Assembly: GCA_025558075.1 (NCBI GenBank)
Contig: JAHLKF010000020.1
Coordinates: 124,001 to 188,000, forward strand
Length of the DNA: 64,000 nucleotides
From: Gaertneriomyces semiglobifer
Lineage: Eukaryota > Chytridiomycota > Chytridiomycetes > Spizellomycetales > Spizellomycetaceae
Direction: 5' to 3'
Below, in pieces: positions 45,565-57,527 of this stretch. The translations under genes and the position numbers were made by a program. The notes under the pieces were generated by a model, which was not told where the DNA came from, searched no databases, and saw nothing but the letters and a program-made list of their open reading frames with translations. How positions within the stretch are numbered: position 1 is the first letter of the stretch; every line of letters begins with the position of its first letter.

Positions 45565-45631
45565 ATTCGGATTGATATTTATTTTAGATGAACAAGCATT
45601 CGGATTGATATTTATTTTTAAATGAACGAGC
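45565..45631. repeat. Two tandem copies of a 33-34-bp unit
   Basis: Copies at 45565-45597 and 45598-45631 share ATTCGGATTGATATTTATTT and end GAACAAGC or GAACGAGC. They lie in the short convergent space between the transporter and HSF-family genes. Confidence 0.85.
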
Positions 45632-45711
45632 ATCAACACGCCCAAATATCGGACTTCTCCTAAAATGACAGTGGATAAGACAGCGCATCCCACCTAGCGC
45701 TACTCGCAATA

Positions 45712-46957
45712 TCATGATCTTAGGTGAAAGCCTTCTGGTACGGGCAGCGTTAGCCTTTCCCGATCTTCTTCGGTCAATTTTTTGGAATTTGACGCGGTTT
45801 TCGTGGCGCTCGCTTGACGCTCTCCACTGCCCTTCTCTTCAGCGAATCCTTCTCCAGGAGGACTTGCATACGGACTACGTGCGACGCCCAAAAATGAAAC
45901 AAGATTCTCGTAAGGTGGTAAAGACGTTTGCATAGCATTTTTGGAACTAATGGGCTTTAATGACGCAGTGGAGTGGGAAGAATGTGAGCGAGGGTACGGG
46001 TGAAATCGCGCCGACGGGCTGCTCGAGTTGAGAACGTGATCTAATGGCGACGGCGAGCGGCGAGATGATGCTGGTGACTGGCGTGACTGCTGCACCTGTC
46101 TTTCTTGCGCGTGCCTCTGTTGCTGTTGAGACAGCTGTGCCTGGAAAGATGCAAGGAGTCGCTCTTGATCCTCGAGCCGATGCGTAAGGCTCTGAATTAT
46201 TCTATTTTGATTCTCCACCATTGCTCTGAGGCTTGTCAGTTCCCTATGCACTTCGTGCTGCTGATATAAGCCATGGCTAGGCTCGTATCTCGAGTGCTGA
46301 TGATAGGTGACAGGGGGCGGAAGGATGGGTGGTATCCATTCAGACTTGGGTGAAATAGAGCGGTCGTGCTGGGAGTGAGTTCGCGAAGAGTATGGTTGCG
46401 GTGTTGATGAGGTACGGTCGTGGGAGGCGGACCATTGGCCGCCAGAGTTATTCGACCACGAGCTGATGCTCGGACGTGGTTGAGGTGTACCATGAGCAAC
46501 GCGGGCGAGCGTCGTGGCCGCATCCAACTCATCTGTTGTGACTTTCAAACAACAAACAACAAGGTTAGATATCTGCATATAAGTTCCCACTAGCAGACAG
46601 ATACTCACCACTACTTGAGGTAGCACCCGTCCCTTTCCTTTTGATTTCGCACAGCAGATCCGTCCTGCCGCGCAAGAACCTAGGGTGACAAAATTCTCTG
46701 GGCTCGGTGTCCCTGCTTTCTTCCTCCCCGCGGTGGTAGCTCCGGTTCTTCTTGTGAAAACCGTATAAGTTGAGCTGCCGTACAAAGGAGGTATAGTTGT
46801 TGTGTTTGAATGTTTTTGGTAAAATCTGGTTACTGAACTGTGGGGCGTTGAGGATAAGAAAGCTAGTGCCGGAAGATGACCAGGTGATCAAATGCTGATG
46901 GGAAGAGTCGGAGAGCAGCCCATACAGCTTCTGAATAAATGTGGTCTTTTGCACCAT
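45712..46957 (-). CDS. HSF-type DNA-binding transcription factor
   Basis: Two exons: 46609-46957 and 45712-46541, giving 392 residues. The winged-helix HSF domain covers residues 4-105: FIQKLYGLLSDSSHQHLITW, ILPKTFKHNNYTSFVRQLNL, YGFHKKNRS and FLRGRTDLLCEIKRKG. TSFVRQLNLYGF is the recognition-helix signature. The C-terminal part has a short coiled coil (about 205-245, ELTSLRAMVENQNRIIQSLT) that could oligomerise, then Q- and S-rich sequence. The missing long trimerisation zipper and the small size suggest an SFL1/HSF2-like or MGA-type factor rather than the main HSF1. Upstream, 47120-47179 holds several nGAAn/nTTCn units, so the gene may regulate itself. Confidence 0.88.
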
Positions 46958-47934
46958 GATGTTAGTCGGCCTCTTGAGTGCTCAATGCTATATAGGTGTC
47001 GGTCTACAAATGCTTTAAACAAAAAATGGCTTTCAAGAGTATCTAGTCTCAAAGACAATGTGGAACCCTGCACAGGCGGGGTCCTTGGACGTGCTGCCCT
47101 TAAATAAAAAATATATCACTTCCGGAAAGCGCTTCCCGAAACCCCAATCGAAACGGAAAGCGGAATGTTCTTCTCAGAAAGCTTAAAACCTTAGCACCAC
47201 TGCATGACTGCGCCACGGAAGTGCGCCATTTCAAATGGGATGGTTTTGTTGTCAATTCCATGCGCGCAACGTGGGACACATGAGGGACAAGAGCCAGTCA
47301 CTTGGACGTTCCGTTTGCGAATTCCCTCGGCTTGTTTGACAGTTCCAAGGCAGTGGGTTTCTTTATCCTTATCATGCTCGCTGCTGCTGTCATTCTCATA
47401 ATATCCATACTTCTTGTTAATAAGATTTTAGAGCAATGCCAGCCAGTGCTATTATAATTATGATATTATCATAGTTAAAATAAGCTTTATCGATGGAACC
47501 TTCTTTCACTCCGCCCAGCGGGCCATGCATGAACACGGTGGCGAAGTGGAATATTCGCACCACCGAAAGTCGGAAACTTCGGTTTCCATTGGAAGAAATC
47601 CGGAGTGATTCATTCGTTCGATCCAATGAGAAGCATCCACGGTTAAAGTGAGTGGACTCAGCGACTCAGACTTGTCAAGTCACTCCACCGTGGGCCCCGC
47701 GCCGCTGTGTGGGCTGGATCACTTATTGAAAGTTCCACCAAGTCTGGCTCCAGTTGGAAGGAGCGCAAACCTAAGCCCATGGTGAACAGTGGAGCTAAAT
47801 ATAGCCTCCGTGTCTTTCCGTCTATCGGTAGAAAAAAGAAACTCGATCCTCAACCGTGTGAGTTAGAGACCCCACAAATACCCACGCCACAAGACGTTAC
47901 TCAGCACTAATAAACGCATATACAAGTACCCGAC
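46958..47934. other. Upstream region of the HSF gene and microprotein
   Basis: About 980 bp. It holds the heat-shock-element cluster at 47120-47179 and an AT-rich stretch at 47420-47480. A GTG-started frame at 47707-47910 (67 codons) lacks other support. No RNA gene was seen. Confidence 0.5.
47120..47179. promoter_or_regulatory. Cluster of heat-shock-element units
   Basis: It contains TTCCGGAA (47120-47127), TTCccGAA (47133-47140, tail-to-tail units with 2-nt spacing), further GAA units at about 47151 and 47156, GAAtgTTC (47163-47170, head-to-head) and TTC/GAA at 47171-47179. The spacing is partly canonical (nGAAnnTTCn). It lies 160-220 nt upstream of the HSF-family gene. Confidence 0.55.
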
Positions 47935-48105
47935 ATGGACGCTGCGGAATTCAACAAGTATTTTCCGCTGATTTTTTTTGGTGGTATCATTGCGGTAGCA
48001 CTCGTAGCCCGAGTACTCATGGCCCTAGGTCTTTGGTCCGGTTTACGGAGGGAGAACATTATTTCTCCACCGCCAGGCGTCGAGGTCCACCAGAAAGAAA
48101 AGTAG
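47935..48105 (+). CDS. 56-aa single-pass membrane microprotein, unknown
   Basis: ATG at 47935, stop at 48103-48105. The N-terminal MDAAEFNKYFPL is followed by a clear membrane helix at about residues 11-36 (IFFGGIIAVALVARVLMALG), then a basic border (GLRRENI), PPPGVEVHQ and a KEK end. The composition and basic-after-helix border are protein-like and favour a type II or tail-in-cytosol topology. I do not recognise the family; small subunits of ER or mitochondrial complexes have this shape. It is tail-to-tail with MOT1, with only 87 bp between stops. It is too short for standard gene finders. Confidence 0.55.
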   Translation: MDAAEFNKYFPLIFFGGIIAVALVARVLMALGLWSGLRRENIISPPPGVEVHQKEK

Positions 48106-48192
48106 AAAGAGTGAGGGCAACCAGCGCGATTGTTGATCGTATCGTGTAAATAATTTCGGAGCCAAAAATATATCTACTAGAACGTGGCCAAC

Positions 48193-51100
48193 CTACTTCA
48201 GCCCGCTCAAGAAATTGCTCATGTCTAAATCTTCATACTGTTCATCATCCGCCAGCTCTTCCAATTCCTCTAGGATCTCCTTTCGTGAGGCCTTTGTAGA
48301 ATCCGATGCCTTGTCTTTCTTAGGTTGTTCAGGTCCCAGCGAGAATAGGTCGAGCACTTGATCAGTATCCATAGTACGTAAACCGGCATTATCGGCGTTG
48401 ATGACGGAAGACGCAATGTTGAGCTTGAATTTCTGCAAGCTTTATTCAATTCAAGTTAGTTCATAGTAGCGAGATTCAGGAGTCCCGTAAGTGATAACAT
48501 ACCCCATTATCTTTTCCTCCAATGTACCCTTAGTGATCAGCCGATACACATTAACCACTCGCTTCTGCCCAATTCGATGCGCTCGATCCATAGCTTGCAA
48601 ATCCTTCATCGGATTCCAGTCATGTTCGACGAATATGACCGTATCCGCACCTGTCAGCGTTAGACCCAACCCACCGACGCTGGTCGTGAGCAATAGAACG
48701 TCAATTGATGCATCTTCATTGAATTTTCGAACAATGGAATGTCGGTGTGATGGATCTGTACTTCCGTCAAGGCGCATGTACGTGACGCTAGGCATGGTCG
48801 CCTTGAAAAGGTCCGACTCAATGATGTCCAACATGACACGCTGTTGAACAAAGATCAATGCACGGTGCGGGGAAACCGCCTTTTCTGTCATCAAATCTCC
48901 AGATCCAGTATCCGTTGCGCCAATTCCACAATCTTGCAATAGTTGCCCCAAAGCAAGAATCTTGGGCGCGTGCGCCAAGTCTCGTATGTGACTGTGCTGA
49001 TCTGCCAATGATTGCTGGATTCGCTCAAACTGCGGATGATTCGGGTTCACAACTAGGGCGGGATGGTTCACTAGTTTACGTAGGTATTGTAGCGCTTGAA
49101 ACACGTGGCCAGTTTTCCCTTTTTTCTCGCTCTTATTGTCGCCAGCATCGGTGCCCAAGAGGATGTGTTCAGCACCATCTTTAGCCTGAGATTTATAGAA
49201 ATCCTCATAAAGCGTTTTCTGCAGACCCGAAAGTTCACAGTAATAATCCTGGATAATCTTTGGCGGCAAGTCATGCAGGACATCCTCCTTCATCCGTCGC
49301 ATTAAAAATGGTAACACTTGCTTGTGCAGCGCTTCCAATGCCAAAGCGCCCTGCTCTTGCTCTTTTGATGAACTCTTTGCATCTCGAGAAGCGAGAATGG
49401 GTTTTGCAAAGCGATCTTTGAACTGCCTTTCAGTTCCTAAAAATCCAGGCATCAAAAAGTCAAACAAAGACCACAGCTCCAAGACATTATTCTGAATTGG
49501 TGTTCCAGAAAGGATTAACCTGTGCATCGACTGAATTTTCTTTGCAGCCTGAGTGATCTTGGTAGCCGGATTTTTGATGACATGCCCTTCATCCAAGATG
49601 CAGTAATTGAAAGGCAAGCTAGACAAGTGGTCAATGTCGGAACGAAGCACCTCATACGAAGTGATTACGATATCATGAGCCGGGATTTTGGCGGAAAGGA
49701 TCCGTCGTGTATCGGCATTGCCGGAGTAGATCATGGGTTTCAAAAAGGGAGCAAAGGTTTGCACCTCTTGTTGCCAGTGACCTGTCAGGGTCGGTGGACA
49801 TACCACTAGAGAAGGTACGGGGGCGGAATCGGGAGATTGCGTCTTTTTGTAGCGTTCGTCACGGTAGTAGTGATCAGCACTCAACATGCAAATGCTTTGC
49901 AGCGTTTTACCAAGCCCCATGTCGTCACAGAGAATGCCGTGTAAGCCATATCGGTTCAAAAATGCCAGCCAAGAGACACCTTCCTTTTGATAACTTCTCA
50001 GCTCAGCATTTATTGCTACCGGCAATTCAAATTGTTCCACTTTTTCACTGCCGATTAACTGTCCGATGAACCGTCTCTCCTCACTACGTTGATTCACCAA
50101 TTCTTTGCTAAATCCTTCGGGATCGGGTACTCCACTCTCGAGAGGGACGAGCTTTACCAGCTGCGCAAAAATGTTTGTGCATATAAACCGTACATCTTCA
50201 TCTGGATCCGACATCCGGCGCAGTACAGGAATGATGAGGAAGATAATATAAGGAAGTACGGTATGCTGCATCTTTTGAAGAATGCAGAAAACAGCTTCGG
50301 CGGCTCCTTGGCGACGTAAATGGTCCGAGGCGTCGGACATCAGCGGTAACGTATGCGTAATCAAGCACTGCATTGCTGGTGCCGTGATAACAGCACATAA
50401 TGACGACATGCATCGAGAAGCCATGTGACGCACGATAGCAAGAGGTGAGCGCAAACAAAATGCAACGGGGTCTAGAAGAGTGGCCAGTCTCTCGTAGAGT
50501 GAGGAGTCCAGATATGGCGCAATCTGGCCAATGATGTGAAGAGTGAGGCACAGGCCTTTGACCATCTCGGCGTCATGCCGCAATCGGTTCCACCACTCTA
50601 AGTCTTTCCCAGAATTGCTGATTTGTGCAGCGGGTATGCCTCTAAAATTCTCTGATATTGCGCCCCACAGTTTAGGGATTTTCTCAAATATATCTGCGCC
50701 AAACCGCACGCAAATTGCTTCGAGGGTGAACACTGCCCCCCTGGCGGCATTGGCCGCTTGTTTGGTCTCAAGATCCTCCGCAGATGCGCTCATATCGCTG
50801 GATCCCATAACATCAACGATACTTGGATCGAGACTCTTCTTCTTTCTCCCACGTTTGCCGGTCACCTGCCCAGTCCTACGATTGCTCTGAGTGAGAGGCG
50901 GCTCACTGGCAGTGTTATTCCACAGGCTTAAGATTCCCGCTTCTTGGCCGTAAATAGAATCATCGCCCAAGCTCACCGCAGGATCGGAACACAACACAGT
51001 GCACAAGTTCTTGATGATCTTCTCATTGATCACTGGAGGTTTATTGAGCTTGATTGTTAAATCAAGCAGTCGTGACATTGTACGCGCGCTTCGTCGCTGC

Positions 51101-54100
51101 AGATCGATGTTGGTTTCGTTTTTGACCGAGGCCATCAAGGATCGCACCACCGGATTGATTTTCGCCGGGAGCATCTGCATGGATGTAACGGTCGCTGCCA
51201 TGGCAGCTTGCCACCTGACTTCCCACATATTTTGATGTTGTCTGAACGCCTCAATGCTTGTCCGAATCCGACTGACGCTTTCTTCCACTTGAGCTCGCTT
51301 TCCAGGAGGTAATCGAGAGTCCGCATTTAGCACTTGCGGTACAATGTGCTCTAGAACGCTTTCCGACACCTGCGCATTGAACGACATCCCGAATGGTGTT
51401 TGCCTTGGCGGTTCATTTGGCATAGGCGGAAGTTGGGGAATATTTTGTACATGCGAAGATAGCAAATGCAACAAATCTTGCGTGGGATTCCGGACCGCCA
51501 GGAGCGGAGCCATGTGCTCATTGTAATAGAGGAATGTCCCAGAGTCCGCCGTAGTGAGGGCATCGACAAGTGTAGTCCACAAATGGGAAGCCAGCGGTGA
51601 CCTTTCTAGAAGCATCGAAGTTGAACTTTCATTTTTCAAAGACCAAACGAAAGCCCATTCATCCAGCATGATGTTACACATGAGGCGATGCCCGCACCAA
51701 CTTGACGTGAGGTATGCCGTGATTAGATCCTTGATTTGCCTTTCCACTTCAGCATCCGCTGATTCCAGTAGGAAATGAACTAAGTGCCCTAGGGCCGACG
51801 CCCCAGCCAAGCGTCCATGCATGATATCATCCACACTGATTACTGTAAGGTCTTGTTCTGACATCGCTTTATCATGAGGTGCGACATTAATGAATTCGTG
51901 GTCTGCCCCAATCTTGCGCTTCTTCCCCACCTTGTACTCCTGCTTTGCTTGCTGAAGAGGAAAATAAAAGAACTGAAGGTTCAATGGGCGCCCCGGAGTC
52001 TGAAAGACCAGGTCGAACCAAGCAGCTAGAACTGGTGATGCAATTGCTTTCAATAGCTGCGGCCAAGATTCAAGATACTGGAGTATCTTCAACCAGAGAT
52101 CAAGCGTTTGCGCGATCACTTCCTTTCTATCCTCGATGACAAAGTTTTGAAAAATGAGGCGAAGTAGCGCGGGCGAAATCCAGTCAGCTGCGAGACCACC
52201 CACATCATCGCCCTTCCTGTTCTTGAGATTGATGTCTATAAAGGTAGAAACTGTTCTCAAAACAGCCTGACGAACAGCGACGATGGCGTGTCGGAAAAAC
52301 GGGTATAATCGGGTAACGTATGTTTGCAAACTTTCGGGACCCTCCGATCGCATCAATTCCATCATCCCAGGTGCGGTCATGAGCTGTGAAAGCAAGTCCA
52401 TAACTGACGATGTGGCAGACGTCAAATCATCAAGTTCTTGAAGAGAATCCCAAAGAGTGAGCACAACAGAGTGGAAAACTATGTGTGTAGGAAATATCCG
52501 TGTGAGCAACTTGGAAACCGGGAGCAGTGAAGAAGAAGCTACAGCACGGACACTGTCGTCGCTATCTTGTAGCCCGTTTACGATCGCCTGAAAAACTTGA
52601 GTTTCAACACCATCCGCAGACATCAAAATTTTGTCAAGAAGATCCTGACGGACAGCCATCCAGTACTTCAGCCCAACAAGCGCCCCATGTCGAACTTGCC
52701 ATTCGCTCCCGACAACCGTCGCTGCGCCATTGCCACTAGCTTGAAGAAGTTTCAGTAAGCCTAATTCAATGGTTTTCATGCACAAATCTGCAGGAGAGCA
52801 CTGCATTACCACGCCCAAAGCTTGCGCAGCAGTTTCACGAACAGGCGCAACCGCTTGATCATTTCCATAATCACCAAATCGGTCCAGGGCTAGCACGCAG
52901 ACGAGTCGCACTGCGCAATCTTCCAGCCAAACTCGGTGACGGTGAATGTTCGCTTTGCGGTCGAGACCTATCAAGCGGCCGCAGCCAGAACCATGGTGCT
53001 TCAAAATAGAACGAAGGCCCACAGCTGCTCCATGCCGCGTTTCCCAAGAGGGCGAGAACAAATCAAGGCAAAGCTGTTCGCAAAGCCCTTCAAACGGCCA
53101 TTCTGTACCAATTTCGTGATTGCCAGTGGTTGTGTTCAGCTCCATTTTGATTTTTGGATCGATCACCACCTTGTTTGCATTTTGAACCTCTTCACAGACA
53201 GGGGAACCGACCATGGAGCGTCCGGACATGAGACTGTCCTCATCTTCATGCTTGACCTTAATGGCCACAGGTTTTGCGTCCACCGATCCCACAGATTTTC
53301 TTGAGCGCGGCCCAACATCAACTACACGAACCTTACTAGCCCTTTCTTTTACTCCCATTCGGAGCTTTCTCTTGCGAAGCGCACGTTCTCGCGCACTCAG
53401 TCCCGCCAACCCAACTTCCTCGTCGCCTCCACTATTCTGCCCACTGGGGCCTTCCCCGGGTTGATGCTCTTTCGGAGTAGCACCAGTGAGTTCCGGACCG
53501 TGAACAGCAACATCATTTTCTTCCACAAGATCCTTCATGAACTCTGTTCCAATGCCGAGTCGCGCTCTCAGTTCACGCCGCTGCATATCGATGCGTTCTT
53601 TCGGGTCCATCTCAAAATGGGGGTCAAACTCTTTCCCTGCACTAGAAAGAAGGGGGGAGCTGTTCTCAACAACATCACGGATGTCGAGGTCGTCAAACGT
53701 AAGGAGGCAGTTTTCGCTAGTGTCTGGCTCTTGCAATTTGACAACGGAAGGAACCGGAGCGGGGGGATCCCATTGCGGAACACTCTTTGCAATCTCTTCA
53801 ATGGCAAGACCGGCTGCAACGCGGGTATGCCAATCCGGACTTCGTAAATGTACCAAAACCTGCAATTCCAGGGGAGCAGGGTTAGCCATGTCAAAAGCCT
53901 GTATCATATCAACCTCAATCGTTGAAGTTCCGTACCCTTCCCAAGAGATGATATAGTTGATCCGGTTGCTGCTTCTGAATTTCACCAATTTGTTGGGCTG
54001 CTGTATTGCGAACGATCTGGGTTGTCCCAGTGTGCAACAGCAAAACGAGTCGTTCAAGTCTGCATGCCAAAACGCGCGATCGCCAATATTACGTAAGTAC

Positions 54101-54179
54101 TAACGCAACCAAAAATACAAACATCACCCGTGGACGCATCCAGCAGGATACACACAAGATGTGCTTACCTTGTCGTCAT
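48193..54179 (-). CDS. MOT1: MOT1/BTAF1, TBP-displacing Snf2-family ATPase
   Basis: Four exons: 54169-54179 (11 nt, ATGACGACAAG), 53936-54059, 48503-53859, 48193-48439, giving 1912 residues (yeast Mot1 is 1867). MOT1 uses ATP to remove TBP from DNA and redistributes it across promoters. The spliced N-terminus is MTTRLERLVLLLHTGTTQIV, then NTAAQQIGEIQKQQPDQLYH and VLVHLRSPDWHTRVAAGLAI, the first HEAT repeats. The HEAT array continues to about residue 1280. The Snf2 motor has Walker A in DDMGLGKTLQ (about 1357), the Walker B box DEGH (about 1467, LDEGHVIKN), TSVGGLGLTLTGADTVIFVE, and DRAHRIGQKR near 1800. The last exon (GLQKFKLNIASSVINADN to SNFLSGLK) matches the MOT1/BTAF1 C-terminal bridge. 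It is divergent from MLH3 across 535 bp. Confidence 0.95.
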
Positions 54180-54714
54180 GATTAATTCCAGAGACTAAAT
54201 CTGTCCGACTGGTGTATGTGTGCACACATGTAATAGTATTAGTGTAATATCCCGATGGTATATGGGGCCGCGCCAGTGAAAGCAAATCCAGTGAGAAAAT
54301 CTCAACCGGCGAAATGTGTGGGCAAAAACACCGCGTAGGGCGGGGTTCGATCTGCGTTGAGAGGGCCGGTCTGTTTGTTGCGGGGGCCATGAGAGGGGGG
54401 GCCGCTTTTATCATTTGCATCCGCGACGCGGGTACGGGCTAAAATTAGGGTTTCCTGCGCGCAGTCTCATTTACAAGATCACGTGAATTAACCGAGTCAC
54501 GTGTCATCTACTTTGGGTTCGCAACTTTCTCACCCAAGTCGCCCACCAGTTCACTGAGTTATGATATTATTGACATATAGCTAGACGTCGCCCATGGCAA
54601 GTCTTCTGGAAAATGTCCAAACCCAAAAGATATAGTGGCAGTCAGATCGTTATCCACCTAACAAGGATTCGAACGCGCACGATGTAGAGATCTTCCACCC
54701 TGCGCTGGTTAATT
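54180..54714. promoter_or_regulatory. Divergent promoter MOT1 / MLH3
   Basis: This 535-bp spacer lies between start codons on opposite strands. It carries TTAGGGTT (54445-54452) and two CACGTG boxes (listed separately). The minus strand 54655-54720 has a weak tRNA-like look, which I rejected. Confidence 0.6.
54445..54503. promoter_or_regulatory. TTAGGGTT plus two CACGTG boxes
   Basis: TTAGGGTT at 54445-54452 is the reverse complement of AACCCTAA seen at RPL17. CACGTG occurs at 54480-54485 and 54498-54503, 18 bp apart. The set lies near the middle of the MOT1/MLH3 spacer. Tbf1-like and Cbf1-like binding is inferred from motif identity only. Confidence 0.55.
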
Positions 54715-57395
54715 ATGCCGATTGAAAAGCTGCCTGTTGAGACTGTCCAGCAGTTGCGCTCGGAAGTTGTCATCAATTCATTTCCGCAGTGTGTTGTGGA
54801 GCTTGTCCAGAACGCCCTTGGTATGTACTCGTCCGTACACTTTGGCAGCTTCATAGGTATGCTCATCGCGCAAATTGTGTAGACGCCGCTGCAGCGGCTA
54901 TTGAGATACTGGTGGATCTTCAAAGTGGTTCAGTACAGGTCACGGACGATGGATCTGGAATCACTCCATCCGATCTCAAATTGTTAGGACAACGCTATGC
55001 TACATCTAAAGCAGGCAATCAAAACACTTGTACATCTTTTGGCTTTCGAGGAGAAGCTCTGGCCAGCATCAGTGAAATTGCCCGCATTGAAATCATCACG
55101 CGCTCCACTGGGGGATCTCAAACATTCACTGTACACCTCAAGGATGACAAGCAGTTGTTTTTCGGATTAGCCCCTTTTGGGAGACGGCGCGGCACGACTA
55201 TTATTGTTCGCGACATCTTTCACAAGTACCCTGTTCGCCAGAAGAGCCTCTTGGGTAAGGGTACCATGATTGCGATCAGGCGGTCGTTGGAGCCCATTGC
55301 ACTTCTAGCGTACAAAACGAGTATTACGTTAATCGATCAAAATCGCGATTTCAAAGTCTTTGCGACGCGGCGCAGCGACTCTCATCAATCAATGTTTCGT
55401 CAGCTGTTCGGCTTTGGATTAGCGCAGGATCTGGTGCCAGTCAGAAAGGCACGTAGTGGACATCAGATTCACGGTTTTATCAGCAGAACAGGATTTGCCA
55501 ATCGATATCATCAATACATTTTCGTCAATGGGCACCTGATGAATGCGTGTGAGCTACACAAAATCGTTAACGATTTGGTAAGCAAGAGTTCGCTTGGTTG
55601 TGCGGAAGAAGATGAGGGCGTGTTATCCTTCAACAGCCTTGAAATGGAATTCCGTTCAAGGGGGAAACTCAAAAAGTCAAAGTATTCTACAAGGACGCGA
55701 TCGGATCATCCCGTCTTCTTCTTGCTCTTAACGTGCCCCGCTGATACGTACGACATACTGCTGGATCCTATGAAGAACATGGTGGAGTTTCGTAATTGGT
55801 CAGACGTCTTGCACTTGCTGCATACATGCGTGGAAGAGTTTCTATTGCAAGAAGGTTTTGTGGATGCAATGAGCGATACAGAAAGTCTACACGGTCAAGC
55901 GTCTTCACACGACAGCAGCAGCTTGGAGAGTGCGGATGTAAATGTTTCCGCGTCGTTACAAGCCACTTACAGGAAGCGAGCCGCAGACCTTGAGGATGCC
56001 TCCCAGGCGCAGGACGTTAAATCAACTCATGAAGGGTCCCTTGGCAAAGCTGACATCGATTCCGTCCTTCTTGGAATTCAAAGCATTGCAAAGGCGGGTC
56101 CTACGGTTGTTTTAGCCAGTGCCGGCGAGCGGGATGATTCGAATTTGCCACGGAGTGGTGATCAGGTGCGGGCGAGTGTTCGAGGTGAAAGCAGCTGTCA
56201 AAATGGACGTCGTCAAAGTAAGGGTAGGGCAGAGGGTGGCGCTAGTTACGTGGATCGACGGGGTTTACGAAAGAGCAGGTGGACGCATATGGCTAGCGAA
56301 GATGATAAAACATCTGTCGGGGCTATCGGCACTGCACTTCGTGGCTTGTACATGAGCGACTTACTGAAGAAATGGAATAATCCGGTCTTCGCACGCGGCG
56401 AGAAACTCTTGCCGATGTTATTTGGGCAATCTGACGTGACCAACCATGCTTTGTCGAATCTTGATCGCGACGTGGACAAGACCTTTGCTTCCATAGGGGC
56501 ACATACTGTCGAAGAAAGCATTAGCAAAAAAGACCTACAGCACATGCGGGTGCTGAGCCAGGTTGACCGAAAGTTTATCGTGTGTCAAGTTGAGAGAAAT
56601 GGCACAGAAGCGAGCTCTGCAGACGGAACCTCCGAAAAGCGCAAAGGTGGTGGACTATTGGTTATTGTGGACCAGCATGCCGCTGACGAGCGGATCAAGC
56701 TGGAAGCTATGCTGTCCGAGCTGTATTCCGGTGTGGATAAGTGGCACAAGCGTGGCGATGCAATTGAATTGGAAATGGTCGACCCGGACGATGGTTTCAT
56801 TGCTAAACCCGAATGCATAGTGGCGACTGTAGATTTCAATCCGAATCTCACAACGAGCCTTCCAATGTCGGAAGCTCAGAACGCCATGGGCCTTCTGGCT
56901 TCTTTCCGGAGATGGGGTGTTTATTTTTCCTGTCCTCCATTAGACGTTCAGACTCGGATGCACAGCAGCAGTGCTCTCGTGCGACCAGATATGGTAGTTC
57001 CCGTGCACATCCAAAAACTGCCAAGATTAATTGCGGATCGTTGCGTAGCTGATCCCGGTGTGATTAGAGATATCATTCGGCAGCACGTGTATGGAACTGT
57101 GACTGAATCAGCTCCAAGTGGTGCTCCTGTGACTGGTGGCCCACCCAAGGGCATTCTGGAAATCCTGAATTCCAAGGCATGTAGGACCGCAATTATGTTC
57201 GGAGATATGTTATCAAAGGAGGAATGCGAACAATTGATCAGTGGCCTGAAGAGTTGCAAATTTCCCTTTCAATGCGCACATGGCAGGCCAAGCATGGTCC
57301 CTTTGCTTGATCTCCACAGTGTGAGGAATTCACGAAGTTACGCTTCTGAGGCTGACAGAAGTAGAATGGACTGGGTTAAGTGGAGTAACAGGTAA
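54715..57395 (+). CDS. MLH3: MLH3-type MutL mismatch-repair endonuclease
   Basis: Two exons: 54715-54820 and 54883-57395, giving 872 residues. The N-terminal GHKL ATPase has VVELVQNALDAAAAAIEILV, VTDDGSGI and TSFGFRGEALASIS. The transducer domain includes FISRTGFANRYHQYIFVNGH. A long linker (about 385-560) is disordered. The C-terminal domain has the endonuclease motif DQHAADERIKLE (about 631-642), ACRTAIMFGD and CAHGRPSMVPL, so nuclease activity is likely intact. MLH3 pairs with MLH1 for meiotic crossover resolution and some mismatch repair. The start at 54715 fits the family N-terminus MPIEKLPVETVQQLRSEVVI. The motif set separates it from PMS1, which has a different linker and a PMS-type CPHGRP. 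Confidence 0.88.
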
Positions 57396-57527
57396 CACAA
57401 TCGACATTTGGGTTGATGTGACAGAGAGCTTTCGATAGCAGGCTTCTGTGTACGTAGATCGTGGGAGTACCACATGTAGACATTGGTTGTAATTTGCCTC
57501 TAAGGAGCTCACATAAGGAGCCGTTGG

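Noticed and set aside
47707..47910. 67-codon frame before the microprotein
   Set aside because: It begins at GTG, has no ATG near its start and shows no recognisable motif.
54655..54720. tRNA-like segment on the minus strand just upstream of MLH3 (a GTTCGAATCC B-box-like match)
   Set aside because: The T-arm does not pair (GCGCG against CCTTG), and no acceptor stem can be formed.
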